Part shown: positions 20,079-30,189 of the stretch, piece after piece | Position numbering within the stretch: position 1 is the first letter of the stretch | How the letters are laid out: each line of letters opens with the position of its first letter | Source of the DNA: Chara braunii | Lineage: Eukaryota > Streptophyta > Charophyceae > Charales > Characeae | NCBI GenBank assembly: GCA_003427395.1 | Contig: BFEA01000029.1 | Span: forward strand, 2,138,344-2,189,249 | Direction: 5' to 3' | Length of the DNA: 50,906 nt | Notes under the pieces: model-generated | Databases searched by the model: none | Told to the model about the DNA's origin: nothing | Seen by the model: only the letters and a program-made list of their open reading frames with translations | Position numbers and translations under genes: made by a program

Positions 20079-21200
20079 TTTTTTTTTTTTTTTTCACAAA
20101 AACTCAATTGCATTATAAAGTAACAAGAGGCCGGGGTCCTCACAATTCAACCCGGAGTATCTGACAGCATCAGCCAGCTTAGCTTACAGGCAGAAGCCTG
20201 CGAGTTATGCACTTGGCATAGTACTCAGTCAACACAGAGAGAACTATTGGTACCAAGCAGGGCTGAATAATATCCGGGCACAGAGAAGGCCAGTTCTTAG
20301 GCAGCTGTCCTGAAAATTCAGACCCTGAAAAAATAAAGATGTGCTACAAGCCAACAAAGCCTCACAAACCAAAAAAAAAAAAAAAAACAGTGCTTCAAGC
20401 CTGCAAACTTGAAAACCTCACAATTCTTCAAAAAGCCAGACACCATTCTAAACTAACCACCTTAGGCTATCCTAATACTAACCTACAGGTACCTCGAGCA
20501 GTGTCCATCTGCTACTTCTACATTACCTATTTGTCTTCCGAGCTAGTAACCTCTGCCTAAAGCGGCAGTCCGGACCAACAGGACCGGTCGATCTCCGAGA
20601 ATCACCACTCCCTCCACTTATCGCCAACTTGCCTTCCTCCTGTGGAAAAGGGAACCGACTGTGCAGGTTCTGCCTCCTAATCGCTGTCTAATCCGCAGTA
20701 TTAAGCTATTCTTTCCAAAACCAGCTGTTCAGAGTCAACTTTCCATTATCAAGACTCGCTAACTTGCCCCCCTAGTCCCCATGTGTCACCAAACCAGTTT
20801 TACCAAGCACCGCCAGCTTTTCTCCTCCAGTCGGCCTGGAGGATCTGTCTCAGAGAAGATGGAGTCATGTGCCTCAGTTCCTTATTCGACATCTCTCGTT
20901 TTTCGAATATCTGCAGGTTCCTGCTTTTCCGCTCGTGCAGCCTGGGCTATATAGCCAATGCCTATCCTTGCGTCCAGGGTGTCAGGAATTCCACCCAACA
21001 GTGCACAATCTGTGTCCCATTTGAAACCTGGGCCTACGAGTTGTGACCATTGTTCGGCCCACAAATCCCAGATTCGCTTGGAAGCGGGGCAATCGTACCA
21101 CAGATGGTGGAGTAGATTCGTATGCCCAGTTGCACCTCTTACACGTCAGGTCTATGCCCATTCTCCTCTGTGCTAGATTGACCGCTGATGGACTAGCCTT
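20079..21200 (-). mobile_element. LINE G, 3' part (3' UTR and C-terminal zinc domain of ORF2)
   Basis: On the minus strand, 21200-20880 encodes the C-terminal zinc-binding module that follows reverse transcriptase in plant LINEs: RRMGIDLTCKRC, then after one frameshift LHHLWYDCPASKRIWDLW and AEQWSQLV. Downstream lie a ~750-nt 3' UTR, the GAGGCCGGGG hairpin (20129-20145) and a 16-T run (20079-20094) that is the poly(A) tail in reverse. The reverse transcriptase itself is absent. The copy is 5' truncated and frameshifted. Confidence 0.7.
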
Positions 21201-21861
21201 CGGCCTCTAGCAAGCCAAGGCAGAATTAGTAGAAATCATTCATGCTAATTTGGTAAAGGCCAGCAGTAAACTCAGGCAGGCGTTAATGGCTACAAGGGAG
21301 GGGCAGGATAAGAAGAGAGCTGTGGCTGCCTTCTGTGAGCATTGGCTTGATCCTCAGAAGAAGATGGCAGAGGTGAACGAAAATGGGATTTTGACTTGAA
21401 AAAACTGGGTTGCTCAGGATCACCAGTGGTCATACCGAAGGGCGGAATGCTTCGCCACACCTCCACCGGGCCAAACATGGAACGCGTTGACAGTACTCAC
21501 TCAGGACGCGGTCCAGGGTCAGCACGTACACAATGGGCTAGCTTCCCAGCCTCCACAGGTGGCGCAAGCCCCTCCCCTGCCCATGCAAAAGTCGCCACAA
21601 ATGCCGTCCGTCTCCCCCACGGCTACCCCATCGCCCCCCCCCTCCGCTGCCCTCGAACCCTCCCCCTACCACCCCTCCACAGCCCTCATCCTCCTTTCCA
21701 CCCAACACCCCTTCACCCTCCTCCCTCTCTGTCCAGAACACAGCGTCGGGCCAGCTGAATTCAGTACACATCAGCAGGTGATCTCATTGAACAGGGATGG
21801 CCCGGATGGGACTACAGCAACTACAAGGCATCTCAAGGATGACACTGCTTCTTTGGGATAA
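21181..21861 (+). pseudogene. Unknown ORF of the retroelement, two in-frame stops
   Basis: One reading frame runs from 21181 to 21861, interrupted only by TAG at 21208 and TGA at 21397. The first part looks helical and charged (QAKAELVEIIHANLVKASSK, then LRQALMATREG and KKRAVAAFCEHWLDPQ). The second part is Pro/Gln-rich and overlaps the duplicated block. I do not recognise a family. The TGA falls where a Trp codon could have stood. A gag-like ORF1 is possible from position and composition, but this is inference. Confidence 0.4.
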
Positions 21862-22075
21862 CAGCAGCAACGAAGCAGACATCGGTTCATACGGACTGCT
21901 GGCATGTGGGCAACTGGCTCACCACCCTCATCCTCCTCTCCACCCAACACCCCCTCACCCCCCTCCCTCCCTGCCCAGAACACAGGGTCGGGCCAGCCGA
22001 ATTCAGTACACCTCAGCAGGTGATCTCACTGATCAGGGATGGGACTGCAGCAACTACAAGGCATCTCAGCCTGTT
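21683..22075 (+). repeat. Direct duplication, period 241 bp
   Basis: Blocks starting at 21683 and 21924 share CCCTCATCCTCC, CACCCAACACCCC, CAGAACACAG, GTCGGGCCAG, AATTCAGTACAC and CAGCAACTACAAGGCATCTC. Confidence 0.9.
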
Positions 22076-22372
22076 GCAGTGCTGTCACAAATACATGATA
22101 CCTCCTCTACCTGCAATCATGATATCGCCAATGAGCCATTTCATTACTTACCATAGGCTGGAAGGAAGGTTAGCATCACAGATTACAGTGCAAATGTAGT
22201 CGTGTCAATGGGCCATACCACCTCTCACTAAGGGAGCTCTGATAGGCAGGCCGCTCAGGCCATTGTGTATCTCTACTGACTGAACTTCATTCAGAATAGG
22301 TCAGATTGGTAGTTTGGCAGCTTGATGTTCACACAAATGCATGATTGACCACATGATTAAGTACCATGTTCA

Positions 22373-22513
22373 GGGACGCTGGACCCGATTTCCAGCAGGT
22401 GCTGCTCCCCACCAATAGATGGAGCCTCCCCGGCGGTGCTAGCGGTGTCTGCTCTTATCAGCACCCCTAGCTCCCGTTTGGCTGTTTAAAAAAAAAAAAA
22501 AAAAAAAAAAAAA
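22373..22513 (+). repeat. Conserved 3' tail module, copy 1, with poly(A)
   Basis: Two adjacent hairpins are visible: GCTGGA paired with TCCAGC, and GCTCC paired with GGAGC around CCACCAATAGAT. They are followed by a variable GTGTCTGCTC / CAGCACCCCTA segment and 26 A. Confidence 0.9.
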
Positions 22514-23159
22514 GGATAATAACCACAGATTTGCTGCTAATCTAGGGTAGGCAGCATCCGCCAACTGTTTCCAACAGAGTGATAGTCCAAGACTTGGTTC
22601 CACTGTGATACCGACACTGTCATAGGGGATCTGGATGGGGCCTGAGCTTGATAGCTCAGGTCGATTGAGTATGAAACGTATGAAACTAGTGGCAGGTCCT
22701 CTCCTCCTGGACCTTGGCCTTTCCAGCCGCACATTCGTGGGTCTAGGTTCAGGAGCTTCAAGGGCTTGCCTTGGGCATGTACTTTACATCCCCAGTTACC
22801 TTTCTGATCGCACCATTCCCAGACCCTAGCCTGAAATAATTGAGAGCCCAGTAGGGGTTGAGTAGGGGATTCAAGTTGAACCAAGGTGGAAGTGGGTCTG
22901 CTCGTTAAAACCTACCCAACATTGAAACTCCCTTCTTCCTAGGTCGTCTATGCCCGTAAGTTTCCAAAGAGCGGGGGGTGAGTCCAAGTTTTTGGACATA
23001 TACCAGGTGCCCAGGGCCAGGGGATCCGTGCCTTCTGGACTAGCAGAGATTTCCATGCCGAAGGGAGGGAGTCGAGAATCTTTGAGAAGCGTTCCTCCAC
23101 AAACCAGCAAGAACCTAGGGTTTCCCGTAGGGCAGCTGGGGAGAGCCATTGACCTTTTA

Positions 23160-23527
23160 GAACTGCCATTTCGCCAAAATGGACATTTTTTATTTTTTGA
23201 ACGAAATTGAAACTAAGTTTTTTCAACTTTTTTGGCCGAGAACTCGTCTAAATTTTGCTGCTCCTGAGCGTCCGGCGTTTTTAAAATGTCGAACCCACTG
23301 GATGTATCTGGACCTCTCTTGAGACCAGATACATCCGGGCAGTCCCCCCTGTATGTATCTGGTCTACAGCTTAGTCCTGATACATCCAGGCGGTCCGACG
23401 TTTTAAAAACGCCGGACCCTCAGGAGCAGCAAAATTTAGACGATTTTTCAGCCAAAAAAGTTGAAAAAACTCAGTTTCAATTTCGTTCAAAAAATAAAAA
23501 ATGTTCATTTTGACAAAATGGTAGTTC
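23160..23527. mobile_element. 368-bp palindromic MITE with TA target duplication
   Basis: Left end GAACTGCCATTT and the complement of the right end GAACTACCATTT start two arms that pair over essentially the whole element. Pairing includes long T/A-rich blocks and GCTGCTCCTGAG, and continues into central GGATGTATCTGG-type repeats. TA flanks both sides (23158-23159 and 23528-23529). The element sits in LINE D. Removing it with one TA joins ...ADLWNDL to KGQWLSP... in one frame. TA duplication suits Tc1/mariner (Stowaway-like) mobilisation. The ends are not the classic Stowaway sequence. Confidence 0.88.
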
Positions 23528-24146
23528 TAGATCATTCCACAGGTCGGCTAATCTGACGACCCCTCGTTCTATCCAACTACAACCGAAACTGTTACGGGCT
23601 GTATCTGCTCCAAACCAGGAACCATCAGCTCTTCTGATGTGAGGATTTTCAAATATGGGCTGCAGCAAAGCTTCTGTCTTTGTAACTGGGTGGAGCCAAG
23701 AGTCAAGTTTCAGGACTTTCCAGGCATACATCACTGCCTTCCAGAAATCAGATTTAATATTTATGTTCTGGTGTGACAACAAGAGGAAGCATGTCCATAC
23801 ATCTGAGGGGCGAGGCAGATCCCATTCATTGGCTAAGATGGACTCAGCAAACGCAATCTACTGGGCTGGTTGCGAAGAGCACATGGCTTTGATAAACCAT
23901 CGGACAAGCATTGTCAGGCTTCTACGTTGGGGGTGAGTAGGGCCCAGACCACCTTAGGTCTTTGCAAAGGTTAGCAGATCCCAGGCAACCTTTGACATAA
24001 AGGCCTCCTGATCCGATGCAAAGGGTTCCCAAATGAATTTGGTCACCCGGCGTCTGATCAGGGAGCATGAGTGTTTACCTAACGGTCTGACAGCAGCCAC
24101 AAACCACAGTAGAGCGAAAATAGCACCGTTGATTACCATTACCCGC

Positions 24147-25035
24147 CTATAAATAGACAAGTGAGGGGCTTTCCCCCCACAGAGAGACTCTTTGTAGTAC
24201 CTTCTGGAGGATAATTCCCTCTTGATCAATCGAGCACGATAACAATGAGACTTGGACTCCGAGGAATCTTTTGAAAGAGCCTGCGTCTATGTGCTTCATA
24301 CCCCGGTTGACAGTTGGAGTAAACTGGCTGGGAAGAAAGAAGACAGATTTGGCCCAGTTAACCGAGGCTCCCGATAACTCCGAGTACTCATCCAGGCAGA
24401 GTTTTAAGGCTTGTAGAGAACGAGTTATATTGCCTGAGATAGCGAACAGGTTGTTTGCTAAAGCCATAACTTTGCATTGAGAAGGGTCTGCTTGTAAACC
24501 AACTATCTCCGGATGCACCCTGATATTGCAGAGGAGGTTTTCCATTTGAGGAACAAAGAGCAAGGGAGCGAGCGGACAACCCTGGCGTAAGGAGCGGGTA
24601 AGTTGAAAAGGCTGAAACCGGTTATCGTTTACCATGATGGTTGCAATAGACAAGAAATATAGTGTCACTTTGAACCAGTTCCGAGGCTTCAATCGCTGTG
24701 ACGATATTATCGAAAATTGATCGATTCTGGACAAAGGCGGTTTGGTTGATGCCCACCAAGGCAGGTAAATACCTCCCCAAATGTCTGGCAAGGATTTTTG
24801 TCAGAAATTTGTACGAGACATTAAGCACTAAAATCAGACGCTAGTTTGGAATCTCAGATTTGTCGCTTTTTTTATAGAGACGGGAGATAATACCATTCCG
24901 CATGCCTTTTGATAGACACCCTCCTACTAAGACATTGTTATACATGTCGACTAGGGCATCCTTCACTGAATCCCAGATTACCAGATACAGTTCCACTGAA
25001 AGACCATCCTCTCCAGGGACCTTGCCCTTAGCCAT
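24147..25035 (-). pseudogene. LINE D reverse transcriptase domain, catalytic Asp pair lost
   Basis: A LINE reverse transcriptase copies element RNA at the nicked target. Recognisable blocks are GEDGLSVELY, SRLYKKSDKSEIPN, a QTAFVQNRSIFDNI block (family: Q-TGFV-GR-I-DNI), LRQGCPLAPLLF, and the GLQ...ALANNLF block. The last is where the two catalytic aspartates (ADD) should be. Both are Asn (codons at 24450-24455), so the enzyme is dead. An Asp-to-Asn change in both codons is two G-to-A transitions on the coding strand. At least two frameshifts are also present. Confidence 0.8.
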
Positions 25036-25500
25036 TGCGCAGAGGGCTGCTTAAGCTTTCTCAGAAGTGATAGGGCGATCGAGATCTAGTTTTTTGTGGG
25101 AAGGCAGTCTCGCGGTGAAGGCCGCCCAATGGGACGAGGCCTCTGATAAGTCTGTGGTGGTCTTCCAGGGGGCGTCCTGTTGAGAGGATATCCTGATAGT
25201 ACAGGGAGGCATATTCACACTAATCGCGTGCCTAAGGGAATAAGTGATCAAAGCGGTGGGTCAATTCACTCGTTGACAAGGTGAGTCTTTTTGGCAGGAG
25301 GCGTTGGAACGATTCCTTAGTCATTCGATCATAAACAACAATCCCTTTAACTTTAAGGCGTTCCGCCCAGACATCCGATTGTGCCTGTTGAAGCGCATCC
25401 CATTCTGCCATTCGGCGGACCCTTATGGGGCCCCATACCAGGTTGGAGATAGGATGGGCAGTAATGCGGTATTCAGCACGATCTGCCTTTGCCCGTAAAT

Positions 25501-25565
25501 TCCTACGCTCATAACCGACTTCTCCTTGCTTGACCTTTCTCTTTTACTTCTTCACTCTAGTTGCC
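25501..25565. other. Short unassigned spacer
   Basis: No feature is recognised between the LINE D linker and the GATT repeat. Confidence 0.3.
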
Positions 25566-25651
25566 ACGTGGCTCCGTTTGATTGGTTTGGTTAATTGATT
25601 GATTGATTGATTGGTTGATTAATTGATTGATTGATTTGATTGATTCATTGA

Positions 25652-25682
<31 letters not shown>

Positions 25683-25945
25683 CATTGATTGATTGACTGA
25701 TCATTTTTTTTTTTTTCTATTTTTTTCTATTTTTTTTCACACCTCAAAAATTGCCCCCTCAAATTTTTATTTTTTTTATTTTTTTTTTGGACAGGCCGAT
25801 AGCGGCCGACGTGCGCAGGCCGTGCACGTGCGCGGATTTTGGGCGCGCGCCCCCGCATGGGCGTGGCGCGGCCGCGCGGCCTAGGATCCAGGCCGCGGAC
25901 TCGGATCCTGCAGCCGCGGCCGAGGGTGCCACGTAGACTGTGCAC
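25566..25945. repeat. (GATT)n array, T-rich segment and GC-rich block
   Basis: Imperfect TTGA/GATT repeats (about 25590-25700) lead into T runs and then a very GC-rich block with GGCCGCGCGGCC-type palindromes (25795-25930). The same three-part composition appears in the two arms of the insertion at 39257-41226, so this may be a half copy of that element. Confidence 0.5.
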
Positions 25946-26309
25946 ACGCCATGTGAGCAACTGGGCGTTCCATGGCGATGTAGCGTTCAAGTCAACAAAT
26001 GATAAGGTTGGCTTGATCAGGGAGCGATTCGTAGCCTTCAAGGGATCCTTGGACGGCGCACACGACGTCTTCCTAATACAACCAGTCTCATCATCTATTA
26101 TTACAGTGATCTGTATGTTTGAAACTGACAATAAAATAATGGATGGATGAAAATCACTTCACTGCGAAGGATCAAAAGTACTAATTTACCCCTGGTCCTC
26201 CCCGAAATAGCAAAGACCAGAGGAACGAAGAAAACACATGATGAGGGAGCATTTTTGGGTAGAAGTTTTGACACATCTCAATCGAAACCCAGGCGGACTT
26301 CTTGCAAGA

Positions 26310-28128
26310 CTTCGCTGAGAAGTTTGACGTGGTGGACTTCATTGACCGGTTACCACCCGATATGGCACGGAGAGAGGACTACCCTATGCTGACCATTAGC
26401 CTGGCCAAGGAGCACAAATTCACAATCGACGACATTATCCCGTTTTGTGTAGGCAGAAAAATGTACTGAATACGCACTGCCCATAAGCACCGGCCCTAAT
26501 GTTTCAAATGTCAGGCTTATGGACACATGTACACAGACACGACCTATGCCCGCCATCCCTCCCGTGCAGCGAAGCCCACAGGGCGCCTTAGGAAAGACCC
26601 CTTCGGAGAAACACGGTGGCGAACGTTCAATCTGGGTCACGAGGTGTGGGTCTACATAGATGCACCGGGAGAGAAGAAGGGTGAGGTAGTCGGATGGTCG
26701 TGGGAGGGGCAAGACGAACCTCGATAGGATACTAAATCGCCGGTGACATGGGTCCCTCCGAGGACCCTGGAATCACCCCTGCAACAACCAGCTCGCCTCC
26801 CTCCCCCAGGGGGTTGGGAAAGGGGAATCATGGGAAGTGGTTGGGAAAAAAAAGAAAGAGAAACCGAGAGCAACAACATGAGAACCCGGAAGAGGGGGAA
26901 GTAACAAAGGCAACAAATTCGCCCTTCTAGAGGTCGGGGAAGGTAAACTTGGGCAGAACATGAGTGAAGAGGAGGCTGGTGGGGGAAGCCACGTGGTGCG
27001 GGGACACAAGGAAGTATCCGGGGCCATTGTCGGCCCTTTCTCGGACGGAATCCCAAAGCGGGAAAGCGGAAGAGGGGGGACGAGAAGGGAAGAGGAGGAA
27101 CCTGATAGGGAACCCATTGAGGCACAAAAGGAACTGCCATGCCCAAAACTATCGGTTCATCATCAACCACAGTCGCTGCAATTAGCACCCCAAGAACAAC
27201 AAGCATAACAACCCCACACGTAGTACAGAAACAAAAGACCAACCAGGCATCCCGGGCCACCCGCAGCACACGCAGGTCCAGCTGGCACAGACACAGCAGA
27301 TGCGGACAAAGCAGCAGGCACGGGTGAGGCACATGCAGCAAGCGCAGGCCTAGATGCAGCCGACACCGCAGGGGCAACAAACACAACAGACGCAGCAAGC
27401 ACATAAAACACAACAAAGTGAGCGGACTTAAAAGGAGCAGCAACCACAACCAACAGAGCAATCACAACAAACACAATAAGGGCAAAAGGAGTTTGGGTCA
27501 TAATCGGCACAACACACGCAAACTCTGGCCCCGACCTTCTGTTCACATGCTTTTGGGGCCCAACATATGGATGTGGACAGACGACCCCCCCCCCCGATGT
27601 GGAAATGGAGGACGGTAAGAAAAATCTGAACACCCCCCCACAAAAGATGAGCCTGGATAAAAAAATCCAGGTGCTCACAGAGTGGATAGTCAAACACTTA
27701 AGATCCGACCTTCCGGATGGGGGAGAGGAGTACTGGGATAAATATTAAATCGAGTTGGTTGCAGTATTGAATAATAGCCCGACACTTCAAGTTAGATATG
27801 TGTTGATGTCTGGCCCCCCAACCCATTTGACATGGGTGAGTCCAACGCATCTTGGCTATTGCCCGAGGCCGCTTCCGCCCTCCCCCCACCCCTGACCCCC
27901 CCAACCCCCAACCATCGCACCAGAAACCAGAATAACACACTCCCCCACTATCGGATATCCAACACCCATAAACTAGAGAAAGGGGGAGGAGTGGAAACTG
28001 TGGAGGAGGGTGTGACCTCACAACCACTGAAGTTGTGGCAGCTCATTGAACGGGGCCTCTTTGAGCTACCTCTCTCCAAAATGGAAGGTATGTTGGTGAT
28101 CCCAATGAGGAAGACCAAAGGCAAATGA
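26310..28128 (+). pseudogene. LINE B1 ORF1 (gag-like), many stops
   Basis: The knuckle at 26500-26541 reads CFKCQAYGHMYTDT. It fits CX2CX4HX4C except that the last Cys is Thr. The Gln-rich stretch at 27270-27490 is interrupted by TAG and TAA exactly where neighbouring codons are CAG and CAA, as expected from C-to-T change. Several frame changes separate the pieces. A 269-codon ORF on the opposite strand (26652-27461) is a shadow of this low-complexity sequence. Confidence 0.55.
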
Positions 28129-28659
28129 GAAATTGGTCGCTCCCCGGTGGGAGAACATGGGGGCGTTGTCGGAGCAAAAACCCTTACAAGGGGTCCTGCC
28201 TAAGTTTTTCAAGGTCGGACGAGAGACTTGTATCGGACACTATTTAACCCTTGATGGAAATGACGTTGCCAAAATTATTCAAACTGACCGTATGAATGAG
28301 AGGTTACGACCATCTTTTAAGAAAGGTTTGACGCCGTTGACGTCCGACCCAAAAGGCCGGATAATGATAGTGTGACCGAGATGTCCGCAACCTTCATTAA
28401 GAACGCGGAGGCATGCGATCGACACAGACCTATGACCAGGAGCCGACCCTGTTATCGACCCGGAGTGGACTGTTTTACGGGGGGGTACTTTGCCGATTCG
28501 GTGGAGACGACCCGACTTATGAGATCCGAGCTTTGTGCTCGGGCGAGGAGAGGGAGTAACCCATACCACTTCCTAAAAGGAGAGGCATACAACACTTCAA
28601 GCGATATACATGATCAAGAATCATTCACAAAGCAGCATCTCATTCTTAGGAATGTGTGA
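28129..28659 (+). pseudogene. Unassigned ORF fragments after LINE B1 ORF1
   Basis: Two frames (28133-28375 and 28372-28659) continue past the ORF1 stop. I see no known motif. They may be the diverged C-terminal part of ORF1 or host sequence joined to the truncated element. Confidence 0.3.
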
Positions 28660-28989
28660 ACACAGGTGTGCATACCTAGTTTTAGGTCGTCGGTAGACTG
28701 GAATGAGCAACTTTGGCGATGTGTTTCATCAAGTAAAAACTAAGGCAGTTCGACTACCTTCCTTGTCGACTGCATTTATGTTATTGTCGGCAGCCGTATG
28801 ATTTTTGTGAAGTTCGACCCGGGGTGGTGAAATTTTATTTTGATCTTGTGTTATTGGATGTATCTAAAGATGATTTTAACTATTTTAGTTATAATTTCTG
28901 ATTGGATATACCTTTCTATCAAATACGGTTGATTTCTCTTAATGTAATTATGTGTGGATATTTTAACTTTCTTTTGAATGTGCGTTTAA
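28660..28989. other. AT-rich spacer, no gene seen
   Basis: AT-rich DNA with no frame longer than a few dozen codons. It may be the start of the LINE B2 5' UTR. Confidence 0.4.
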
Positions 28990-29337
28990 GGGACTAGGAT
29001 TAATATTTGGGTTTCACGCCTTGTTGGGACCGTCTTAGTCGACCGGCTTCGGTTTCGTACTTAGGAGATCAGCGCCCTAAGGAACGAACGACGTTCGGGT
29101 CCGCTTGGCGTTACCAAGCGTATCTATACTACAACGAACAAGCAAACGCCCTCGGTTGACCTACCTCTACAATTGCATTTAAAAACTTTCGCATGTGGGT
29201 CAGTAGCTCCGTAGGGATACACCCCTAATGTACAGCTGGCGCACCCGACGAGAGCGGCGAGGGAACGGCGCTACCGCAACCATCTCGACGGTTTGTGGGA
29301 TTATTTATGCGTCGTCCCCAAGTTGTCTCTTGATTTA

Positions 29338-30180
29338 GGTTTTGTTTTTGTTGAACTCCTGCGTGACATGACCGGGAAGGCTCCCACGCTTTGCAAAAAG
29401 GTGGGGGCCGATGCGCTCGACAGGTATCTCTTTGAGCTGCCTCTCTCCAAAATGGAAGGTGTGCTGGTGATCCCAATGAAGAAGACTAAAGGCAAATGAA
29501 AAATTGGTCTCTCCCCGGTGGGAGAACATGGGGGCGTGACATTGCAAGGTTGGGACTTACCGACCCATGTCGGGGATGTTAAGGAAAGAGACAAGACCTT
29601 TACAAACCAAATGGGCGCCTTTGTCCCCGAATACTATGCACCAGGGGCGAGAGCATCCATGAAATTTGAAAGTTGCGACCAACAGATGGCTAGGAATGAC
29701 CTCTACCTGTTGTTTGAACCNACACCATGGGTGATATCAATAGAATCATCTCTAAGTTCTGCGAGGATTGGTTGGGAGGGAAGGGGGAGGGTTGGGTGGC
29801 AAAGGTGAGCAGGGAACCAAGTACACACCCGAATACTATGCACCAGGGGCGAGAGCATCCATGAAATTTGAAAGTTGCGACCAACAGATGGCTAGGAATG
29901 ACCTCTACCTGTTGTTTGAACCTAACACAACTACCAACTTACGATGATACTGCCACAACGCATTACTGGACCTGCAGTCCACGAAAATAAAAATCAGTAA
30001 CTTCTCGTCGGACGACGATGTTTGCAAATGTTTGTGCAAAATTGTGCGGAAGAGGGTCCTGAGCTTAGACAGATGGGATGTCAGACAGTGCATATCCTGT
30101 GAGTATACCCCGAACCAGAAGAAGGGAATGCCTAAAAAATGGACGACCTGGAAACATTATATTGCAGAAACCCTACCTGG
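29338..30180 (+). pseudogene. LINE B2 ORF1, C-terminal part
   Basis: A frame with LFELPLSKMEGVLVIPM ends at a stop at 29497-29499. It is followed in another frame by a GWDLPTHVGDV ... VPEYYAPGARASMKFESCD segment and then by FSSDDDVCKCLCKIVRKR. The block VLVIPM-x-K-x-K aligns with GLCLIPFVYDFK in LINE F and EFFIPMICVRS in LINE A, so this is a shared ORF1 C-terminal module. No zinc knuckle is present here. Confidence 0.5.
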
Positions 30181-30189
30181 CAGCAATGT

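Larger units (their letters stand above)
21181..22513 (+). mobile_element. Plus-strand retroelement ending in the conserved 3' tail module
   Basis: The element begins near 21181, abutting LINE G. It carries an unknown ORF (21181-21861), a 241-bp direct duplication, then a 3' module (22373 onward) and a 26-nt poly(A) (22488-22513). The tail module is shared with LINE B2, LINE C and the short element at 37723-38320, so it belongs to the same tail family although its body differs. Confidence 0.6.
22514..25500 (-). mobile_element. LINE D, reverse transcriptase and C-terminal region, decayed
   Basis: Minus-strand pieces in order: linker (25251-25051), RT fingers (25035-24841, GKVPGEDGLS and SRLYKKSDKSEIPNW), RT body (24828-24147), connection and C-terminal pieces (24229-23530, 23158-22540). 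The 5' half (ORF1, endonuclease) is missing. The 3' end is cut where the plus-strand poly(A) at 22513 begins. A MITE splits the C-terminal part at 23160-23527. Confidence 0.8.
26270..28660 (+). mobile_element. LINE B1, ORF1 region only
   Basis: Plus-strand pieces: an N-terminal segment (QADFLQDFAEKFDVVDF, 26310-26460), a zinc knuckle near 26500, a Gln-rich segment (27270-27490), a Pro-rich segment (27850-27960) and the C-terminal block FELPLSKMEGMLVIPM ending at a stop at 28128. The C-terminal block is 109 bp nearly identical to 29427-29536 in LINE B2. No endonuclease or reverse transcriptase follows before the B2 5' region. Confidence 0.6.

Noticed and set aside
26652-27461. 269-codon minus-strand ORF, Leu/Pro-rich
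   Set aside because: It is antisense to the low-complexity Gln/Thr-rich ORF1 of LINE B1. The hydrophobic look comes from the complement of CAG/CAA-rich sequence.
27832-28128. Independent Pro-rich host gene
   Set aside because: Its C-terminal block is nearly identical to the LINE B2 ORF1 block at 29427-29536, so it is retrotransposon sequence.
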